The notes beneath the pieces were generated by a model that ran no database searches, was not told the origin of the DNA, and saw only the letters and a program-made list of their open reading frames with translations. A DNA stretch of 41,383 nucleotides from Acinetobacter haemolyticus (GTDB lineage Bacteria; Pseudomonadota; Gammaproteobacteria; Pseudomonadales; Moraxellaceae): NCBI RefSeq assembly GCF_900406815.1, contig NZ_OVCN01000025.1, forward strand, positions 1 to 41,383. The letters run 5' to 3'. The position numbers and the translations under genes were made by a program. This document shows, piece by piece, positions 26,366 to 36,606 of this stretch. Position 1 is the first letter of the stretch. Every line of letters starts with the position of its first letter.

Positions 26366-27217
26366 TTATTGATTTTGCATCATTTTCCACACATTAATCG
26401 CATCATGGGTCGCTTTCACATCATGTACTCGCACAATGCTTGCACCTTGCTGGATGCTCAGCAAATGTCCCATCACACTCCCTACTGCACGCTCTGGGGC
26501 TGGCACACCATTTAATGCCTCGCCAATAAAACGTTTACGAGATAAACCAGATAAAATTGGATAGCCCATTTGATTAAGCTTCCAAAATTCATTCAACAAT
26601 TGAAAATTTTGTTGGGCATTTTTAGCAAAACCAAAACCAGGATCGATAATAATATTTTCTTTTTTTATTCCGATCGCTAAAGCCTGATCTAGCCGTTGTT
26701 GTAACTCATGAATCACATCTTCAGTAACATCGAGATATTGATCAAGTTGGTTCATATTGGTGGGTTCACCGCGCATATGCATCAATATGACAGGAATATT
26801 AAGTTCGGCGGCTGTTTCCAATGCATGAGGGCGTGTTAAGGCACGAACATCATTCCAGATGTGGGCACCTGCTTGGACAGCGGCCTTTATGACTTCAGGC
26901 TGACTGGTATCAATCGACATGACCACTTTATATTGAGATAGTGCCTCAACAACAGGAATTACACGACGAATTTCCTCCTCGACTTCCACCGGTGATGCAT
27001 TTGGACGTGTTGACTCTCCTCCAATATCAATAATACTTGCACCATCTTCCATCATTTGTATAGCACGTTGAATAGCTTGGTCTTTTTGATAATGCAATCC
27101 ACCATCACTAAATGAATCAGGCGTAACATTTAAAATACCCATAATCTGTGGCTGGGACAGATCTAAAGTAAAACGACCACAGCATAATTGAGATTGTGGT
27201 AACGGCATTAACTGCAT
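26366..27217 (-). CDS. folP: Dihydropteroate synthase (283 aa)
   Basis: Condenses p-aminobenzoate with dihydropterin pyrophosphate in folate synthesis, in the cytoplasm; the target of sulfonamides. The TIM barrel shows all family motifs: MGILNVTPDSFSDGG (pterin/pyrophosphate site), IDIGGESTRP, IDTSQPEV, IWNDVRAL, DPGFGFAKN and SRKRFIGE. Length is typical. The ATG at 27215-27217 is preceded by GGAG at a 7-nt distance; the frame opens five codons earlier at a GTG. It follows ftsH in the same direction, as in other gammaproteobacteria, but a terminator between them suggests partial uncoupling. No glmM follows; there are 293 bp of noncoding sequence (26073-26365) with only a weak GGTGAA / TTCACC hairpin. 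Confidence 0.95.
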   Translation of the reverse strand: MQLMPLPQSQLCCGRFTLDLSQPQIMGILNVTPDSFSDGGLHYQKDQAIQRAIQMMEDGASIIDIGGESTRPNASPVEVEEEIRRVIPVVEALSQYKVVMSIDTSQPEVIKAAVQAGAHIWNDVRALTRPHALETAAELNIPVILMHMRGEPTNMNQLDQYLDVTEDVIHELQQRLDQALAIGIKKENIIIDPGFGFAKNAQQNFQLLNEFWKLNQMGYPILSGLSRKRFIGEALNGVPAPERAVGSVMGHLLSIQQGASIVRVHDVKATHDAINVWKMMQNQ

Positions 27218-27312
27218 CAAAACTCTCCACACTTTAATCTGACTATCTTATCAAGACAGTCATGCCCCCAGAGATGATTTATTTTCAACTTCATCGAAAA
27301 TTCAGACAAAAA

Positions 27313-27334
27313 AAGAGCGACCGAAGTCGCTCTT
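27313..27334 (-). terminator. Terminator of ftsH
   Basis: AAGAGCGAC pairs with GTCGCTCTT around a CGAA (TTCG in the RNA) loop. Read leftward the stem is followed by a T-run. It lies 16 bp past the ftsH stop and before folP. Confidence 0.88.
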
Positions 27335-27350
27335 ATATTGGATTGCTATA

Positions 27351-29246
27351 TTAGCTCATCGCTGGCAATGGTGGCGGTGTAGATGGACCATCTTTCGGTG
27401 GTTCAAAATCCGCCACAGGATTTTCAGCAACATAGACTTTTGGTGGTTGCGGTTCACGACCTTCCATGATGTCACGGATTTGGTCACGATCAATGGTTTC
27501 CCATTCCATCAAAGCTTTTACCATCGCATGTGCAATCTCTTGATTGTTTTCTAAGATATCACGCGCAACCTTATATTGCTGATCAAGAATACGACGAACT
27601 TCCTCATCCACTTTCTGTTGGGTCGCTTCAGAAATGGTACGACTACCTACATTACCAAAGAAGCCATTGTGATTTTCATCTTCATAAACCATGACACCAA
27701 GCGCATCAGACATACCGTACTTGGTTACCATTGCACGCGCCATTTTAGTTGCACGCTCAAAGTCGTTCGATGCACCAGTTGACATTTGATTGATAAAGAT
27801 TTCTTCAGCAATACGTCCACCAAACAAGATAGAAAGCTCGTTTAACATCTTGTCTTTATAGTGGCTTGTCTGATCCTGTTCAGGAAGCTGCCAAGTTACA
27901 CCCAATGCCCAACCACGTGGCATAATCGTTACTTTATGCACAGGATCAGTACCTGGTAAAATCTCCGCAACAATCGCATGACCCGCTTCGTGGTAAGCCG
28001 TTGCACGACGTTCCTCTTCACGAATCACCATTGATTTACGCTCAGGACCCATGTAGATCTTGTCTTTTGCATCCTCAAAATCATGCATGTCCACCGTGTT
28101 TTTATTACGGCGAGCAGCAAACAATGCAGCTTCATTGACAAGGTTTGCCAATTGCGCACCAGAGAAACCTGGTGTACCACGTGCAAGGATCTTAACATCC
28201 ACACCAGTGACTGAAGGCAATTTCTTCAAATGTACATTGAGAATTTGCTCACGACCGCGGATATCAGGTAAACCAACCATCACTTGACGGTCAAAACGCC
28301 CTGGGCGAAGTAATGCTTTATCTAATACATCAACACGGTTAGTCGCTGCAATTACGATTACGCCTTCATTGCCCTCAAAACCATCCATCTCAACAAGCAT
28401 TTGGTTTAAGGTTTGCTCACGTTCATCGTGCCCACCACCTGTACCTGAACCACGGTGACGACCAACAGCATCAATCTCATCAATAAAGATGATACAAGGT
28501 GCATTACGCTTAGCTTGTTCAAACATATCGCGCACACGCGAAGCACCTACACCGACAAACATTTCAACAAAGTCTGAACCAGAGATACTAAAGAAAGGAA
28601 CTTTAGCTTCACCTGCAATCGCTTTGGCTAATAAGGTTTTACCCGTACCAGGTGGGCCAACCATTAACACACCGCGTGGAATCGTTGCACCGAGACGTTT
28701 GAACTTAGAAGGGTCTTTTAAGAAGTCAACAATTTCAACCACTTCTTGTTTGGCTTCATCGCAACCTGCAACATCAGTAAAGGTCACTTTGATTTGGTCT
28801 TCAGAGAGCATCTTCGCTTTTGACTTACCAAAACTCATTGGACCATTTTTACCACCGGCTCCCCCACCCATATTGCGCATAAAGAACATGAACAACAGAA
28901 TAATTAATAAAATAGGGAAACTTGCAATGAGAAGTTGCATCAAAATGCCTTGGCGTTGTGGTGCAATACCTTCAACTACGACATTGTGCTTATTCAAGCT
29001 TGGTAGCAACTGAGTGTCTTCGACTTGTGGACGAACAGTCTCGAATGAAGAGTTATCTGCTTTCTCACCACTGATATTTAAACCATCAATTGTAACTTGT
29101 TTAATTTGTCCAGCATTCACCGCCGCAACGAAATCAGAATATTTCATCGCCGCAGGTTTATTTCGGTCACTGACGTTGCTAAAAATCAAAATCAGAACAC
29201 CGAGTATGACGAGCCACAATACGGCATTCTTGAAGTAATCGCTCAA
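27351..29246 (-). CDS. ftsH: ATP-dependent zinc metalloprotease FtsH (631 aa)
   Basis: A hexameric inner-membrane AAA+ protease for quality control and regulated proteolysis (for example LpxC and heat-shock sigma in other bacteria). There are two membrane helices (about 5-24 and 101-123) with a small periplasmic domain between. The AAA module carries Walker A GPPGTGKT (197-204), Walker B IIFIDEID (252-259) and the second-region arginines in [11 protein letters not shown]. The M41 protease domain has HEAGH (H419, E420, H423). A proline-rich tail ends the protein. It lies downstream of rlmE by 137 bp, a conserved gammaproteobacterial pair. Confidence 0.97.
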   Translation of the reverse strand: MSDYFKNAVLWLVILGVLILIFSNVSDRNKPAAMKYSDFVAAVNAGQIKQVTIDGLNISGEKADNSSFETVRPQVEDTQLLPSLNKHNVVVEGIAPQRQGILMQLLIASFPILLIILLFMFFMRNMGGGAGGKNGPMSFGKSKAKMLSEDQIKVTFTDVAGCDEAKQEVVEIVDFLKDPSKFKRLGATIPRGVLMVGPPGTGKTLLAKAIAGEAKVPFFSISGSDFVEMFVGVGASRVRDMFEQAKRNAPCIIFIDEIDAVGRHRGSGTGGGHDEREQTLNQMLVEMDGFEGNEGVIVIAATNRVDVLDKALLRPGRFDRQVMVGLPDIRGREQILNVHLKKLPSVTGVDVKILARGTPGFSGAQLANLVNEAALFAARRNKNTVDMHDFEDAKDKIYMGPERKSMVIREEERRATAYHEAGHAIVAEILPGTDPVHKVTIMPRGWALGVTWQLPEQDQTSHYKDKMLNELSILFGGRIAEEIFINQMSTGASNDFERATKMARAMVTKYGMSDALGVMVYEDENHNGFFGNVGSRTISEATQQKVDEEVRRILDQQYKVARDILENNQEIAHAMVKALMEWETIDRDQIRDIMEGREPQPPKVYVAENPVADFEPPKDGPSTPPPLPAMS

Positions 29247-29383
29247 GGCTTTATTCCCATATCAATCTAATTTGATCATACCTAATCTTGGCTGACCTTC
29301 ACAAAAACAGCAATGGATTTGCGTTACAAAAAACTTAAAAGGTACAAAATGCACAATTTTTAGCAACTTGGCAAGTATACTTT

Positions 29384-30034
29384 TTATCGCAACGCCTTCT
29401 TGCGACCTTGACCAATCAAAAAAACCTCTTTTGATCGAGCGCGGGATGCCGCAGGTTTTGCTGTCTTTAATACATCAAAACTATCGACCACTTGCTTTCT
29501 AAACTCATCAAAACCAGAACCTTGGAACACCTTAACCACAAACTGTCCATTCGGTCCAAGTACTTTTTGAGCAAAGTCCAAAGCCAATTCACACAAATAA
29601 ATTTGACGTGGTTGATCAACAGCCCTATTACCTGATGTATTGGGGGCCATATCTGAAATTACAACGTCTACTTGACGTCCATTTAAAATATTTAACAATT
29701 TTTCGAAAACTTCTTCTTCTCGGAAATCACCTTGTAGAAAAGTGACATCAGGAAGTGCATCCATTTCTAGAATATCAGATGCAATTACAAGACCATTTGA
29801 TCCGACCAGTTTACCTGCGATTTGAGACCAACTTCCAGGTGCTGCACCTAAGTCGACTACCGTCATTCCAGGCTTAATCATTTTATATTTTTCTTGGATT
29901 TCAAGCAGCTTGTATGCCGCACGTGCACGATAGCCTTCCTTCTGTGCTTTTTTTACAAAAGGATCATCTAGGTGCTCTCTCATCCATGCACGACTGCTTT
30001 TCGACAATTTTTGGTTGGTAATGCGTATTGCCAT
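29384..30034 (-). CDS. rlmE: 23S rRNA 2'-O-ribose U2552 methyltransferase RlmE (216 aa)
   Basis: Methylates U2552 in the ribosomal A-loop late in 50S assembly, using S-adenosylmethionine. The FtsJ/RrmJ fold is clear: [19 protein letters not shown] N-terminal segment (here [16 protein letters not shown]) with the first catalytic Lys, [12 protein letters not shown] (SAM site), [14 protein letters not shown] (catalytic Asp), QFVVKVFQG (catalytic Lys) and the final Glu in SKEVFLIG. Length is normal. It is the first gene of the leftward rlmE-ftsH group and diverges from yhbY, which keeps the order known in Escherichia coli. Confidence 0.96.
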   Translation of the reverse strand: MAIRITNQKLSKSSRAWMREHLDDPFVKKAQKEGYRARAAYKLLEIQEKYKMIKPGMTVVDLGAAPGSWSQIAGKLVGSNGLVIASDILEMDALPDVTFLQGDFREEEVFEKLLNILNGRQVDVVISDMAPNTSGNRAVDQPRQIYLCELALDFAQKVLGPNGQFVVKVFQGSGFDEFRKQVVDSFDVLKTAKPAASRARSKEVFLIGQGRKKALR

Positions 30035-30298
30035 AACTCACTAAATTTCAAAAAACTTCTGATTGGTCATTGTACGTTAAATTTGGGCTGAATACAGTAA
30101 AAGCGCTCATGGATAATACGATCTTTTGCAGATTTTTTTGATTACCGTAATCGAATAAATCCACGTCCATTCGCTTGTTTAAATGCTTTTTAAATAAAAT
30201 CTAATTGGCATTTTTATCGTGATAAAGCATCAATTAAAATTCCGCAAGCCCAACTAAGTTTTGTTATACTAGGTCGTTTTTCGAATCAGGTATTTTTA
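30035..30298. promoter_or_regulatory. Divergent promoter region of rlmE and yhbY
   Basis: An AT-rich region with no ORF. On the rightward side TATACT at 30265-30270 is a good -10 match about 30 bp before yhbY; a clear -35 is not seen. The leftward promoter for rlmE-ftsH could not be located with confidence. Confidence 0.45.
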
Positions 30299-30625
30299 AT
30301 GGCGGCTTTATCTATCCATGAACGTAAACGTTTACGTCAAATTGGTCATGCACTTAACCCAGTGGTTATGATTGGCGGTCAAGGTCTTACTGAAAGTGTT
30401 ATTGAGGAAACTCAACGTGCGCTAAATGACCATGAATTGATTAAAGTTAAAATTGCTGGCGAAGATCGTGATGCACGTGCTGCAGTCATTGATGCAATTG
30501 TTGAAGCAACGGGTGCTGAAGCTGTACAAAAAATCGGTAAAATTGTGTTGCTTTATAAAAAAGCAGCGAAACAAAATCAACATCTTTCAAACTTAGTTCG
30601 TTTTGCTCATTTAAGTAATAAGTAA
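30299..30625 (+). CDS. yhbY: CRS1-YhbY domain RNA-binding protein (108 aa)
   Basis: A small ribosome-assembly factor that binds pre-50S particles. The single CRM domain fills the protein, with the family motif GGQGLTESVIEE (GxxG RNA-binding loop) and LIKVKIAGEDRDARA. It has the usual position divergent from rlmE-ftsH. The ATG is preceded by a short AGG. The next gene begins 5 bp after the stop, so the two are cotranscribed. Confidence 0.93.
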   Translation: MAALSIHERKRLRQIGHALNPVVMIGGQGLTESVIEETQRALNDHELIKVKIAGEDRDARAAVIDAIVEATGAEAVQKIGKIVLLYKKAAKQNQHLSNLVRFAHLSNK

Positions 30626-30630
30626 TTACC

Positions 30631-31167
30631 ATGGCAAGTTATGAACTGTCAGCTTTTGATCGCTTTAGTGCCATTACGGTAGTTGGAGCGATTGAGCAAC
30701 AAACACCAGCAACCTTGAATGTTGGCTTTTGGGTACGTGATCCGAATCAATTTTTAATTTACCCAGATCAAGTTGCCGCACACCCCCGCCATGACTTTTT
30801 ATGGGAACAAACATGTTTTGAAGTTTTTGTGGGTGTGAAGGATGAAGATTTTTATAGAGAAATTAATCTTTCCCCTTCTCAAGCTTGGCAAGCTTATCAA
30901 TTTGAAGAATATCGCTTTCCAGAAGATATGCCGCCTATCGCTGCCTATGATATTGAACTTAACCATTTACAGCGTACACATTATGGTTTGAATGTCAGTC
31001 TAGATCTGTCCCAGTTTATGCGGGATCATCGACTTAAATGGTCTGACCTTTATATCGGTCTAACTGCTGTACTCAACACCACACAAGGTATGCATTATTT
31101 TGCAATGCAGCACAGTAGTCCTCAGGCCGACTTTCATAATAAACGCGATTGGTTACACCAGTTTTAA
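30631..31167 (+). CDS. DOMON-like domain protein (178 aa)
   Basis: Resembles the DOMON-like proteins often annotated in a MurB-associated group: a single beta-sandwich of about 170 residues, with FWVRDPNQFLIYP, HDFLWEQTCFEVFVG, FYREINLSPSQAWQAYQF and QADFHNKRDW. The WEQTCFEVFVG and FYREINLSPS pair is what I recognise. It lacks a signal peptide. Related folds bind carbohydrates or heme, but no ligand can be named here. It starts 5 bp after yhbY, so it is probably the second gene of a two-gene operon ended by the terminator at 31187. Confidence 0.75.
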   Translation: MASYELSAFDRFSAITVVGAIEQQTPATLNVGFWVRDPNQFLIYPDQVAAHPRHDFLWEQTCFEVFVGVKDEDFYREINLSPSQAWQAYQFEEYRFPEDMPPIAAYDIELNHLQRTHYGLNVSLDLSQFMRDHRLKWSDLYIGLTAVLNTTQGMHYFAMQHSSPQADFHNKRDWLHQF

Positions 31168-31186
31168 TATTTTAAATATAAAAAAA

Positions 31187-31203
31187 GCGAGAAAAATTCT
31201 CGC
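31187..31203. terminator. Bidirectional terminator
   Basis: GCGAGAA pairs with TTCTCGC around a 3-nt loop, flanked by A7 and T7 runs that extend the stem. It serves the DOMON-like gene and the converging repeat-protein gene. Confidence 0.88.
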
Positions 31204-31222
31204 TTTTTTTATTGGCTAGTAA

Positions 31223-31765
31223 TTAGTTAGCACGAACTTTGTTCCAAGCTTCAACCGCTTGATCTTTAGTACGTTTAAAACTACCTACTAGCGTATCTTT
31301 GTGCTTAACAGAGATTTGGCTAATATCGTCTTTTAATTCTTTGCTTACTTTCGTTAAATCTTCAATTAAAGCATTTAACTCAATTTTCAACGCATTCTTT
31401 AATTCAACCAAGTTACCTTGAGATGAATTAAGCTGAGTTTTAATCACTTCAATACGCTCAAGAAGCTCTTGTTGGATTTGAGCAAGTTGATTTTGAATAT
31501 TTTGATTCAACTCTTTTGCTTCAGATTCAATCTTTTCTTGAGTCTCAGCAATCACTTCTTTCACTTGCTCTTGAGTTTCCGCGATCACTTCTTTCGCTTG
31601 TTCTTGAGTTTCTGCAATCACTTCTTTCGCTTTCGAAGTTTTCGCAGCAACAGCTTCTTTGACTTCAGCTGTTTTCTCAGTCACAGTTTCTTTTGCTTTA
31701 GCAGTTTTTGCTGCAACAGTTTCCTTGACTTCTTCAACAGTAGCCGCAGTTTGTTTTTCAGCCAT
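31223..31765 (-). CDS. Helical protein with six 11-residue repeats (180 aa)
   Basis: A soluble, charged, cysteine-free protein with no signal peptide. Residues 14-79 are six consecutive 11-residue units beginning KE or K: KETVAAKTAKA, KETVTEKTAEV, KEAVAAKTSKA, KEVIAETQEQA, KEVIAETQEQV and KEVIAETQEKI. This period is typical of amphipathic 3-11 helices seen in LEA, apolipoprotein and perilipin-type proteins that lie on lipid or dry-protect membranes. Residues 80-170 look like a coiled coil or phasin-like helical region (LNQNIQNQLAQIQQELLERI). No function can be assigned; phasin-like granule binding and desiccation-related protection are possible. The gene is monocistronic. The repeat DNA is at 31529-31726. 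Confidence 0.8.
   Translation of the reverse strand: MAEKQTAATVEEVKETVAAKTAKAKETVTEKTAEVKEAVAAKTSKAKEVIAETQEQAKEVIAETQEQVKEVIAETQEKIESEAKELNQNIQNQLAQIQQELLERIEVIKTQLNSSQGNLVELKNALKIELNALIEDLTKVSKELKDDISQISVKHKDTLVGSFKRTKDQAVEAWNKVRAN
31529..31726 (-). repeat. Six tandem 33-bp coding repeats
   Basis: Six in-frame units of 33 bp encode the 11-residue repeats. The last three (31529-31627) are nearly identical at the DNA level, while the first three have diverged, so the array seems to have grown recently at its 3' side. Copy number may vary between strains by slippage or recombination. Confidence 0.8.
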
Positions 31766-31993
31766 TTGAATGCCCCTCTATATTGATTGTTGATTTTTTT
31801 GGCTAGATATAAGATAAATCGCTTTAAGCAGGAAACACCAAAAAATTGTTAGACAATTTGCATAATATCTCACCAAATCGTCATCAAAATGACAGATTTC
31901 GCAATAGACCTTTATCAATTTATAGCGTTTTCAAAGAGTGAACATTTCTCCATTTAATAATTAAAACACATAGACTTCTGGCTTACTCATGCG

Positions 31994-31999
31994 TATAAT
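31994..31999 (+). promoter_or_regulatory. carA promoter, perfect -10 element
   Basis: TATAAT at 31994-31999, preceded after a 17-bp spacer by TAGACT at 31971-31976 as a partial -35. The predicted start is near 32006, which would place the whole attenuator and leader ORF in the carAB transcript. Confidence 0.7.
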
Positions 32000-32014
32000 G
32001 CGCTGTTAAGTTAC

Positions 32015-32087
32015 AAGCGAGCAGACTGGAAGGAGGGGCATGTTTTTGAAAGACAGCCTGCCTTTTTTTATGTCTACTCGCTTTTTT
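32015..32087 (+). terminator. Candidate attenuator in the carA leader
   Basis: AAGCGAG plus AGAC (32015-32026) pairs with GTCT plus CTCGCTT (32072-32083), an 11-bp stem with one C-A mismatch, followed by T residues to 32087. The 45-nt loop contains the ribosome site and start of a leader ORF and a T7 run. The 3' arm lies inside that ORF, so a translating ribosome would open the stem. Confidence 0.6.
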
Positions 32088-32111
32088 ACAGCCCTATTTT
32101 TGTGGTCTTAG
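32040..32111 (+). CDS. Predicted carA leader peptide (23 aa)
   Basis: Opens at ATG 32040 behind a strong AAGGAGGGGC ribosome site and ends at TAG 32109-32111, 15 nt before carA. It begins MFLKDSLPFF and ends TALFLWS; about a quarter is Phe, matching its T-rich codons. Two T-runs (32063-32069 and 32082-32087) lie within it. The frame passes through the 3' arm of the candidate terminator. In pyrBI-type attenuation, low UTP slows RNA polymerase on U-runs so that the ribosome prevents the terminator; this leader has the same elements. Translation has not been shown. Confidence 0.55.
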   Translation: MFLKDSLPFFMSTRFFTALFLWS

Positions 32112-32126
32112 TTCAGGAGCTTTGGT

Positions 32127-33266
32127 TTGAGCACCCCCGCCATTTTAGCCCTCGCAGATGGAACGATCTTTAAAGGAACGTCTATCGGTGCATCGGGTAG
32201 TACGACTGGTGAAGTCGTTTTTAATACTGCCATGACTGGTTATCAAGAAATTTTGACTGACCCAAGTTACGCACAACAACTTGTGACGTTGACTTATCCT
32301 CATATTGGAAATACTGGCTGTAATAGTGAAGACGTTGAATCAGGTCGCATCCATAAAGTATGGGCGAATGGTCTGATTATCCGTGATCTTCCTTTATTGC
32401 ATAGTAACTTCCGTTCTGAACAATCATTAAGTGAATATCTAGAACAGCACAATGTCGTTGCGATCGCAGATATTGATACACGTAAACTCACTCGTATTTT
32501 GCGTGACAAAGGCGCGCAAAATGGCTGTATTCTTGCTGGCGAAAATATTACAGAAGAAGAAGCAATTGAAAAGGCACGTGCATTCGGCGGTTTAAATGGT
32601 TTAGATCTTGCAAAAGAGTGCTGTGACCCTAAAGGTTTTGAATGGACTGAGGGTTCTTGGACTTTAGGTCAAGGCTTCACTCAACCAGAACTTAAATTTC
32701 ATGTGGTTGCATACGATTATGGTGTCAAAACCAACATCTTACGTATGCTCGCAGACCGTGGTTGCAAACTCACCGTCGTTCCTGCTCAGACACCTGCTGA
32801 AAAAGTACTTGCGTTAAATCCAGACGGTGTGTTCTTGTCTAATGGTCCTGGTGATCCAGCAGCATGTGACTACGCCATTGAAGCGGTTAAAACCATTGTT
32901 GAAACCACGACATTACCTGTATTCGGTATTTGTTTAGGTCACCAAATTTTAGCGCTGGCTTCTGGTGCAAAAACCATGAAAATGAATCATGGTCATCATG
33001 GTGCCAACCATCCTGTACAAAATCTTGAGAATGGTACAGTGATGATTACTTCTCAAAACCATGGCTTTGCAGTTGATGAAAGCACCTTACCTTCAAACTT
33101 AAAAGTAACGCATCGTTCATTGTTTGATGGTACAAACCAAGGTATTCATCGCACTGACAAACCAGCATTCAGCTTCCAAGGTCACCCTGAAGCGAGTCCT
33201 GGTCCACATGATTGCGCGCCGTTGTTCGATCATTTTATCGAACTTATCGAAGCAGCTAAGAAGTAA
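32127..33266 (+). CDS. carA: Carbamoyl-phosphate synthase small (glutaminase) subunit (379 aa)
   Basis: Hydrolyses glutamine and channels ammonia to CarB, giving carbamoyl phosphate for arginine and pyrimidine synthesis. The N-terminal CPSase domain (about 1-150) precedes a class I amidotransferase domain with nucleophile C269 (FGICLGHQ) and H353/E355 ([10 protein letters not shown]). The start is TTG 32127, with AGGAG 6 nt upstream; no ATG fits the family N-terminus ([12 protein letters not shown]). It is followed by carB after 14 bp. The leader suggests attenuation. Arginine control by ArgR is possible, but I did not identify an ARG box. Confidence 0.96.
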   Translation: MSTPAILALADGTIFKGTSIGASGSTTGEVVFNTAMTGYQEILTDPSYAQQLVTLTYPHIGNTGCNSEDVESGRIHKVWANGLIIRDLPLLHSNFRSEQSLSEYLEQHNVVAIADIDTRKLTRILRDKGAQNGCILAGENITEEEAIEKARAFGGLNGLDLAKECCDPKGFEWTEGSWTLGQGFTQPELKFHVVAYDYGVKTNILRMLADRGCKLTVVPAQTPAEKVLALNPDGVFLSNGPGDPAACDYAIEAVKTIVETTTLPVFGICLGHQILALASGAKTMKMNHGHHGANHPVQNLENGTVMITSQNHGFAVDESTLPSNLKVTHRSLFDGTNQGIHRTDKPAFSFQGHPEASPGPHDCAPLFDHFIELIEAAKK

Positions 33267-33280
33267 TTAAGGAGCGAATA

Positions 33281-36200
33281 ATGCCTAAACGTACGGATAT
33301 TAAAAGCATCTTAATTATTGGTGCTGGTCCTATTGTCATTGGTCAAGCCTGTGAGTTTGACTATTCAGGTGCGCAAGCTTGTAAAGCATTACGCGAAGAA
33401 GGTTATCGCGTCATTTTGGTGAACTCTAACCCAGCGACCATTATGACTGACCCTTCAATGGCAGATGCAACTTATATTGAGCCAATCACTTGGCAAACTG
33501 TTGCACAAATCATTGAAAAAGAACGTCCAGATGCTGTACTTCCGACTATGGGCGGACAAACTGCATTGAACTGTGCCCTCGCCTTAGATGAGCACGGCGT
33601 TCTTGCTAAATACAATGTTGAATTGATCGGTGCGTCAAAAGAAGCAATTGAAAAAGCTGAAGACCGTAAACTGTTTGACATTGCAATGCGTAAAATCGGT
33701 CTGGAATGTCCTCGTGCAGATGTTGCTGAAAGCATGGAACACGCTCTGGAAATTCAGTCACGTTTCGGCTTCCCTGTGATTATTCGTCCATCGTTTACCA
33801 TGGGCGGTTCTGGCGGTGGTATTGCTTATAACAAAGAAGAATTCATTGAAATCTGTGAACGCGGTTTCGATCTTTCTCCAACTAAACAATTATTGATTGA
33901 TGAATCTTTAATTGGTTGGAAAGAATACGAAATGGAAGTTGTTCGTGACAAAAACGACAACTGCATCATCGTATGTGCGATCGAAAACTTTGACCCGATG
34001 GGCGTGCATACAGGTGACTCAATCACAGTTGCCCCTGCTCAGACTTTGACTGACAAAGAATATCAATTGATGCGTAATGCCTCTGTTGCGGTTCTTCGTG
34101 AGATTGGTGTAGAAACAGGTGGTTCGAACGTTCAGTTCGGTATTAACCCGAAAGACGGTCGTATGGTTGTGATCGAGATGAACCCGCGTGTTTCTCGTTC
34201 ATCTGCACTTGCCTCTAAAGCGACAGGTTTCCCAATTGCAAAAATCGCTGCAAAACTTGCGGTTGGTTATACCCTTGATGAGTTGAAAAACGACATCACT
34301 GGTGGTGTGACTCCAGCAAGCTTTGAACCAGCAATTGACTATGTTGTCACCAAAATTCCACGCTTTAACTTTGAAAAATTCCCACAAGCTGAGCCTGTAT
34401 TAACAACTCAGATGAAATCTGTGGGTGAAGTCATGGCGATTGGTCGTAACTTCCAAGAGTCTGTTCAAAAAGCACTTCGTGGTCTTGAAGTAGGTGTGAG
34501 CGGCTTTGATGAAAAAATCGAAGTGGGTACAGCCAATGCTAAAGACGTCATCTTAAAAGAGCTTAAAGTTCCAGGCCCTGAGCGTATTTGGTACGTAGCG
34601 GATGCATTCCGTCATGGTTTCTCATTAGATGAAGTATTTGAAGCAACCAAGATTGATCGTTGGTTCTTGATCCAGATCGAAGACATCATCAAGACTGAAG
34701 CTCAAGTGAAAACTTTAGGTTTTGGTGACTTAAACGCCGACAATATCCGTTCATTTAAACGCAAAGGTTTATCAGACCTTCGTATTGCCAACTTGATGGG
34801 TATTTCACAAAAACAATTCCGTAAACAACGTTGGAACTTGGGTGTGTATCCAGTTTACAAACGTGTTGATACTTGTGCTGCCGAGTTCGAATCTGGCACA
34901 GCATATATGTATTCAACTTACGACGAAGAATGTGAAGCAAATCCATCAAGCCGTGACAAAATCATGGTCATCGGTGGTGGTCCAAACCGTATCGGTCAAG
35001 GGATCGAGTTCGACTATTGCTGTGTACACGCTGCACTTGCTATGCGCGAAGACGGTTACGAAACCATCATGGTAAACTGTAACCCTGAAACAGTTTCTAC
35101 AGATTATGATACATCTGACCGTTTATACTTCGAACCTGTTACATTGGAAGATGTACTTGAAATCGTACGTACCGAGAAGCCTAAAGGCGTCATCGTACAG
35201 TACGGTGGTCAAACTCCTTTGAAATTGGCACGTGCTTTAGAAGAAGCAGGTACGCCAATCATTGGTACATCTCCAGATGCAATTGACCGTGCAGAAGACC
35301 GTGAACGTTTCCAGCAAATGATTCAACGTCTACAGCTTCGTCAACCGAACAACAGCATTGTAAAATCTGCTGAAGAAGGTATTTCAGAAGCTGCTAAAGT
35401 TGGTTATCCGCTCGTTGTTCGTCCATCTTATGTATTAGGTGGTCGTGCGATGGAAATTGTATATAACGAAGAAGAGCTTAAACGTTATCTTCGTGAAGCA
35501 GTACAAGCGTCTAATGAAGCGCCTGTTCTTCTTGACCGTTTCCTCGATGATGCAACTGAAGTTGACGTAGACTGCGTATCTGACGGTAAAGATGTTGTGA
35601 TCGGCGGTATCATGCAGCACATTGAACAAGCAGGTATTCACTCAGGTGACTCAGCATGTTCGATTCCTCCTTACTCTCTTTCACAAGAAGTTCAGGATGA
35701 GATGCGTCGTCAAACTGTTGCGATGGCGAAAGAACTTGGCGTTGTTGGTTTAATGAACGTTCAGTTTGCAGTGAAAGGCAGCGACATTTATGTACTTGAA
35801 GTGAACCCACGTGCATCACGTACGGTTCCTTTCGTATCGAAATGTATCGGTGAATCGTTAGCAAAAGTTGCTGCTCGTTGTATGGCGGGTCAATCTTTAG
35901 AATCTCAAGGATTCACTAAAGAGATCATCCCGACTCACTTTGCAGTAAAAGAAGCTGTATTCCCGTTTGCTAAATTCCAAGGCGTTGACCCAATGCTTGG
36001 ACCTGAGATGAAATCTACAGGTGAAGTTATGGGTGTAGGCGAAACTTTTGGTGAAGCATTCTACAAAGCTGTGCTTGGTTCAAATGAACGTTTACCAGGT
36101 TTACCAACTGAAGGCGAAGTGAAATATGCATTCTTATCTGTTCGTGAATCAGATAAGAAATACATTGCGAACATTGCGAAACAGCTAATTGCGTATGGTT

Positions 36201-36514
36201 TCAAACTTGTAGCGACTAACGGTACTTACCAAGTTCTTCAAGAAGCTGGTTTGGAATGCGAAGCTGTGAACAAAGTCACAGAAGGCCGCCCACATATTGT
36301 TGACCGCTTGAAAAATGGTGAAATTCATCTTATTGTCAACACAACTGAAGGCAAACAAGCTCAATATGATTCTGCCATGATTCGTCGTGCCGCCCTACAA
36401 GGCAAAGTGTATTACACCACGACCATCAACGGTGCAGAAGCAGTTTGCCAAGCATTTGCTGTGAAATTGCCAATGGATGTATACCGCTTGCAAGATTTAC
36501 AAACTGTAGGTTAA
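33281..36514 (+). CDS. carB: Carbamoyl-phosphate synthase large subunit (1077 aa)
   Basis: Makes carbamoyl phosphate from bicarbonate, ammonia and two ATP in complex with CarA. Two homologous ATP-grasp halves are seen: about 1-400 ([51 protein letters not shown]) and about 550-935 ([46 protein letters not shown]). They are joined by an oligomerisation region, and an MGS-like allosteric domain follows (about 940-1077, with [14 protein letters not shown]). Length is standard. GGAG precedes the ATG. It is translated just after carA and followed by a strong terminator. Confidence 0.98.
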   Translation: MPKRTDIKSILIIGAGPIVIGQACEFDYSGAQACKALREEGYRVILVNSNPATIMTDPSMADATYIEPITWQTVAQIIEKERPDAVLPTMGGQTALNCALALDEHGVLAKYNVELIGASKEAIEKAEDRKLFDIAMRKIGLECPRADVAESMEHALEIQSRFGFPVIIRPSFTMGGSGGGIAYNKEEFIEICERGFDLSPTKQLLIDESLIGWKEYEMEVVRDKNDNCIIVCAIENFDPMGVHTGDSITVAPAQTLTDKEYQLMRNASVAVLREIGVETGGSNVQFGINPKDGRMVVIEMNPRVSRSSALASKATGFPIAKIAAKLAVGYTLDELKNDITGGVTPASFEPAIDYVVTKIPRFNFEKFPQAEPVLTTQMKSVGEVMAIGRNFQESVQKALRGLEVGVSGFDEKIEVGTANAKDVILKELKVPGPERIWYVADAFRHGFSLDEVFEATKIDRWFLIQIEDIIKTEAQVKTLGFGDLNADNIRSFKRKGLSDLRIANLMGISQKQFRKQRWNLGVYPVYKRVDTCAAEFESGTAYMYSTYDEECEANPSSRDKIMVIGGGPNRIGQGIEFDYCCVHAALAMREDGYETIMVNCNPETVSTDYDTSDRLYFEPVTLEDVLEIVRTEKPKGVIVQYGGQTPLKLARALEEAGTPIIGTSPDAIDRAEDRERFQQMIQRLQLRQPNNSIVKSAEEGISEAAKVGYPLVVRPSYVLGGRAMEIVYNEEELKRYLREAVQASNEAPVLLDRFLDDATEVDVDCVSDGKDVVIGGIMQHIEQAGIHSGDSACSIPPYSLSQEVQDEMRRQTVAMAKELGVVGLMNVQFAVKGSDIYVLEVNPRASRTVPFVSKCIGESLAKVAARCMAGQSLESQGFTKEIIPTHFAVKEAVFPFAKFQGVDPMLGPEMKSTGEVMGVGETFGEAFYKAVLGSNERLPGLPTEGEVKYAFLSVRESDKKYIANIAKQLIAYGFKLVATNGTYQVLQEAGLECEAVNKVTEGRPHIVDRLKNGEIHLIVNTTEGKQAQYDSAMIRRAALQGKVYYTTTINGAEAVCQAFAVKLPMDVYRLQDLQTVG

Positions 36515-36526
36515 TTCTCTACCGAT

Positions 36527-36558
36527 AAAGTCCCGTCACCTTATCGGTGGCGGGCTTT
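36527..36558 (+). terminator. Terminator of carAB
   Basis: AAAG, CCCG and CACC pair with GGTG, CGGG and CTTT (a bulged T and one T-G pair) around a TTATC loop, followed by T-rich sequence. An overlapping hairpin ACCGATAA / TTATCGGT (36521-36548) competes for the same bases. Confidence 0.8.
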
Positions 36559-36606
36559 TTCTTTTTTTAATCCTGTATTTTCCCAACCAATTTAGAGGGG
36601 ACCAGA

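Noticed and set aside
28489..29013. A 174-codon plus-strand frame opposite ftsH
   Set aside because: It lies wholly inside the certain ftsH gene and has no recognisable domain; long antisense frames are common over conserved coding sequence.
31529..31726. CRISPR-like direct repeats
   Set aside because: The 33-bp units are contiguous, in frame and coding, with no spacers.
31469..31786. A 105-codon plus-strand frame rich in Phe, Leu and Ser opposite the repeat-protein gene
   Set aside because: It is the antisense shadow of the Lys/Glu-rich 11-residue repeats, with low-complexity composition and no ribosome site.
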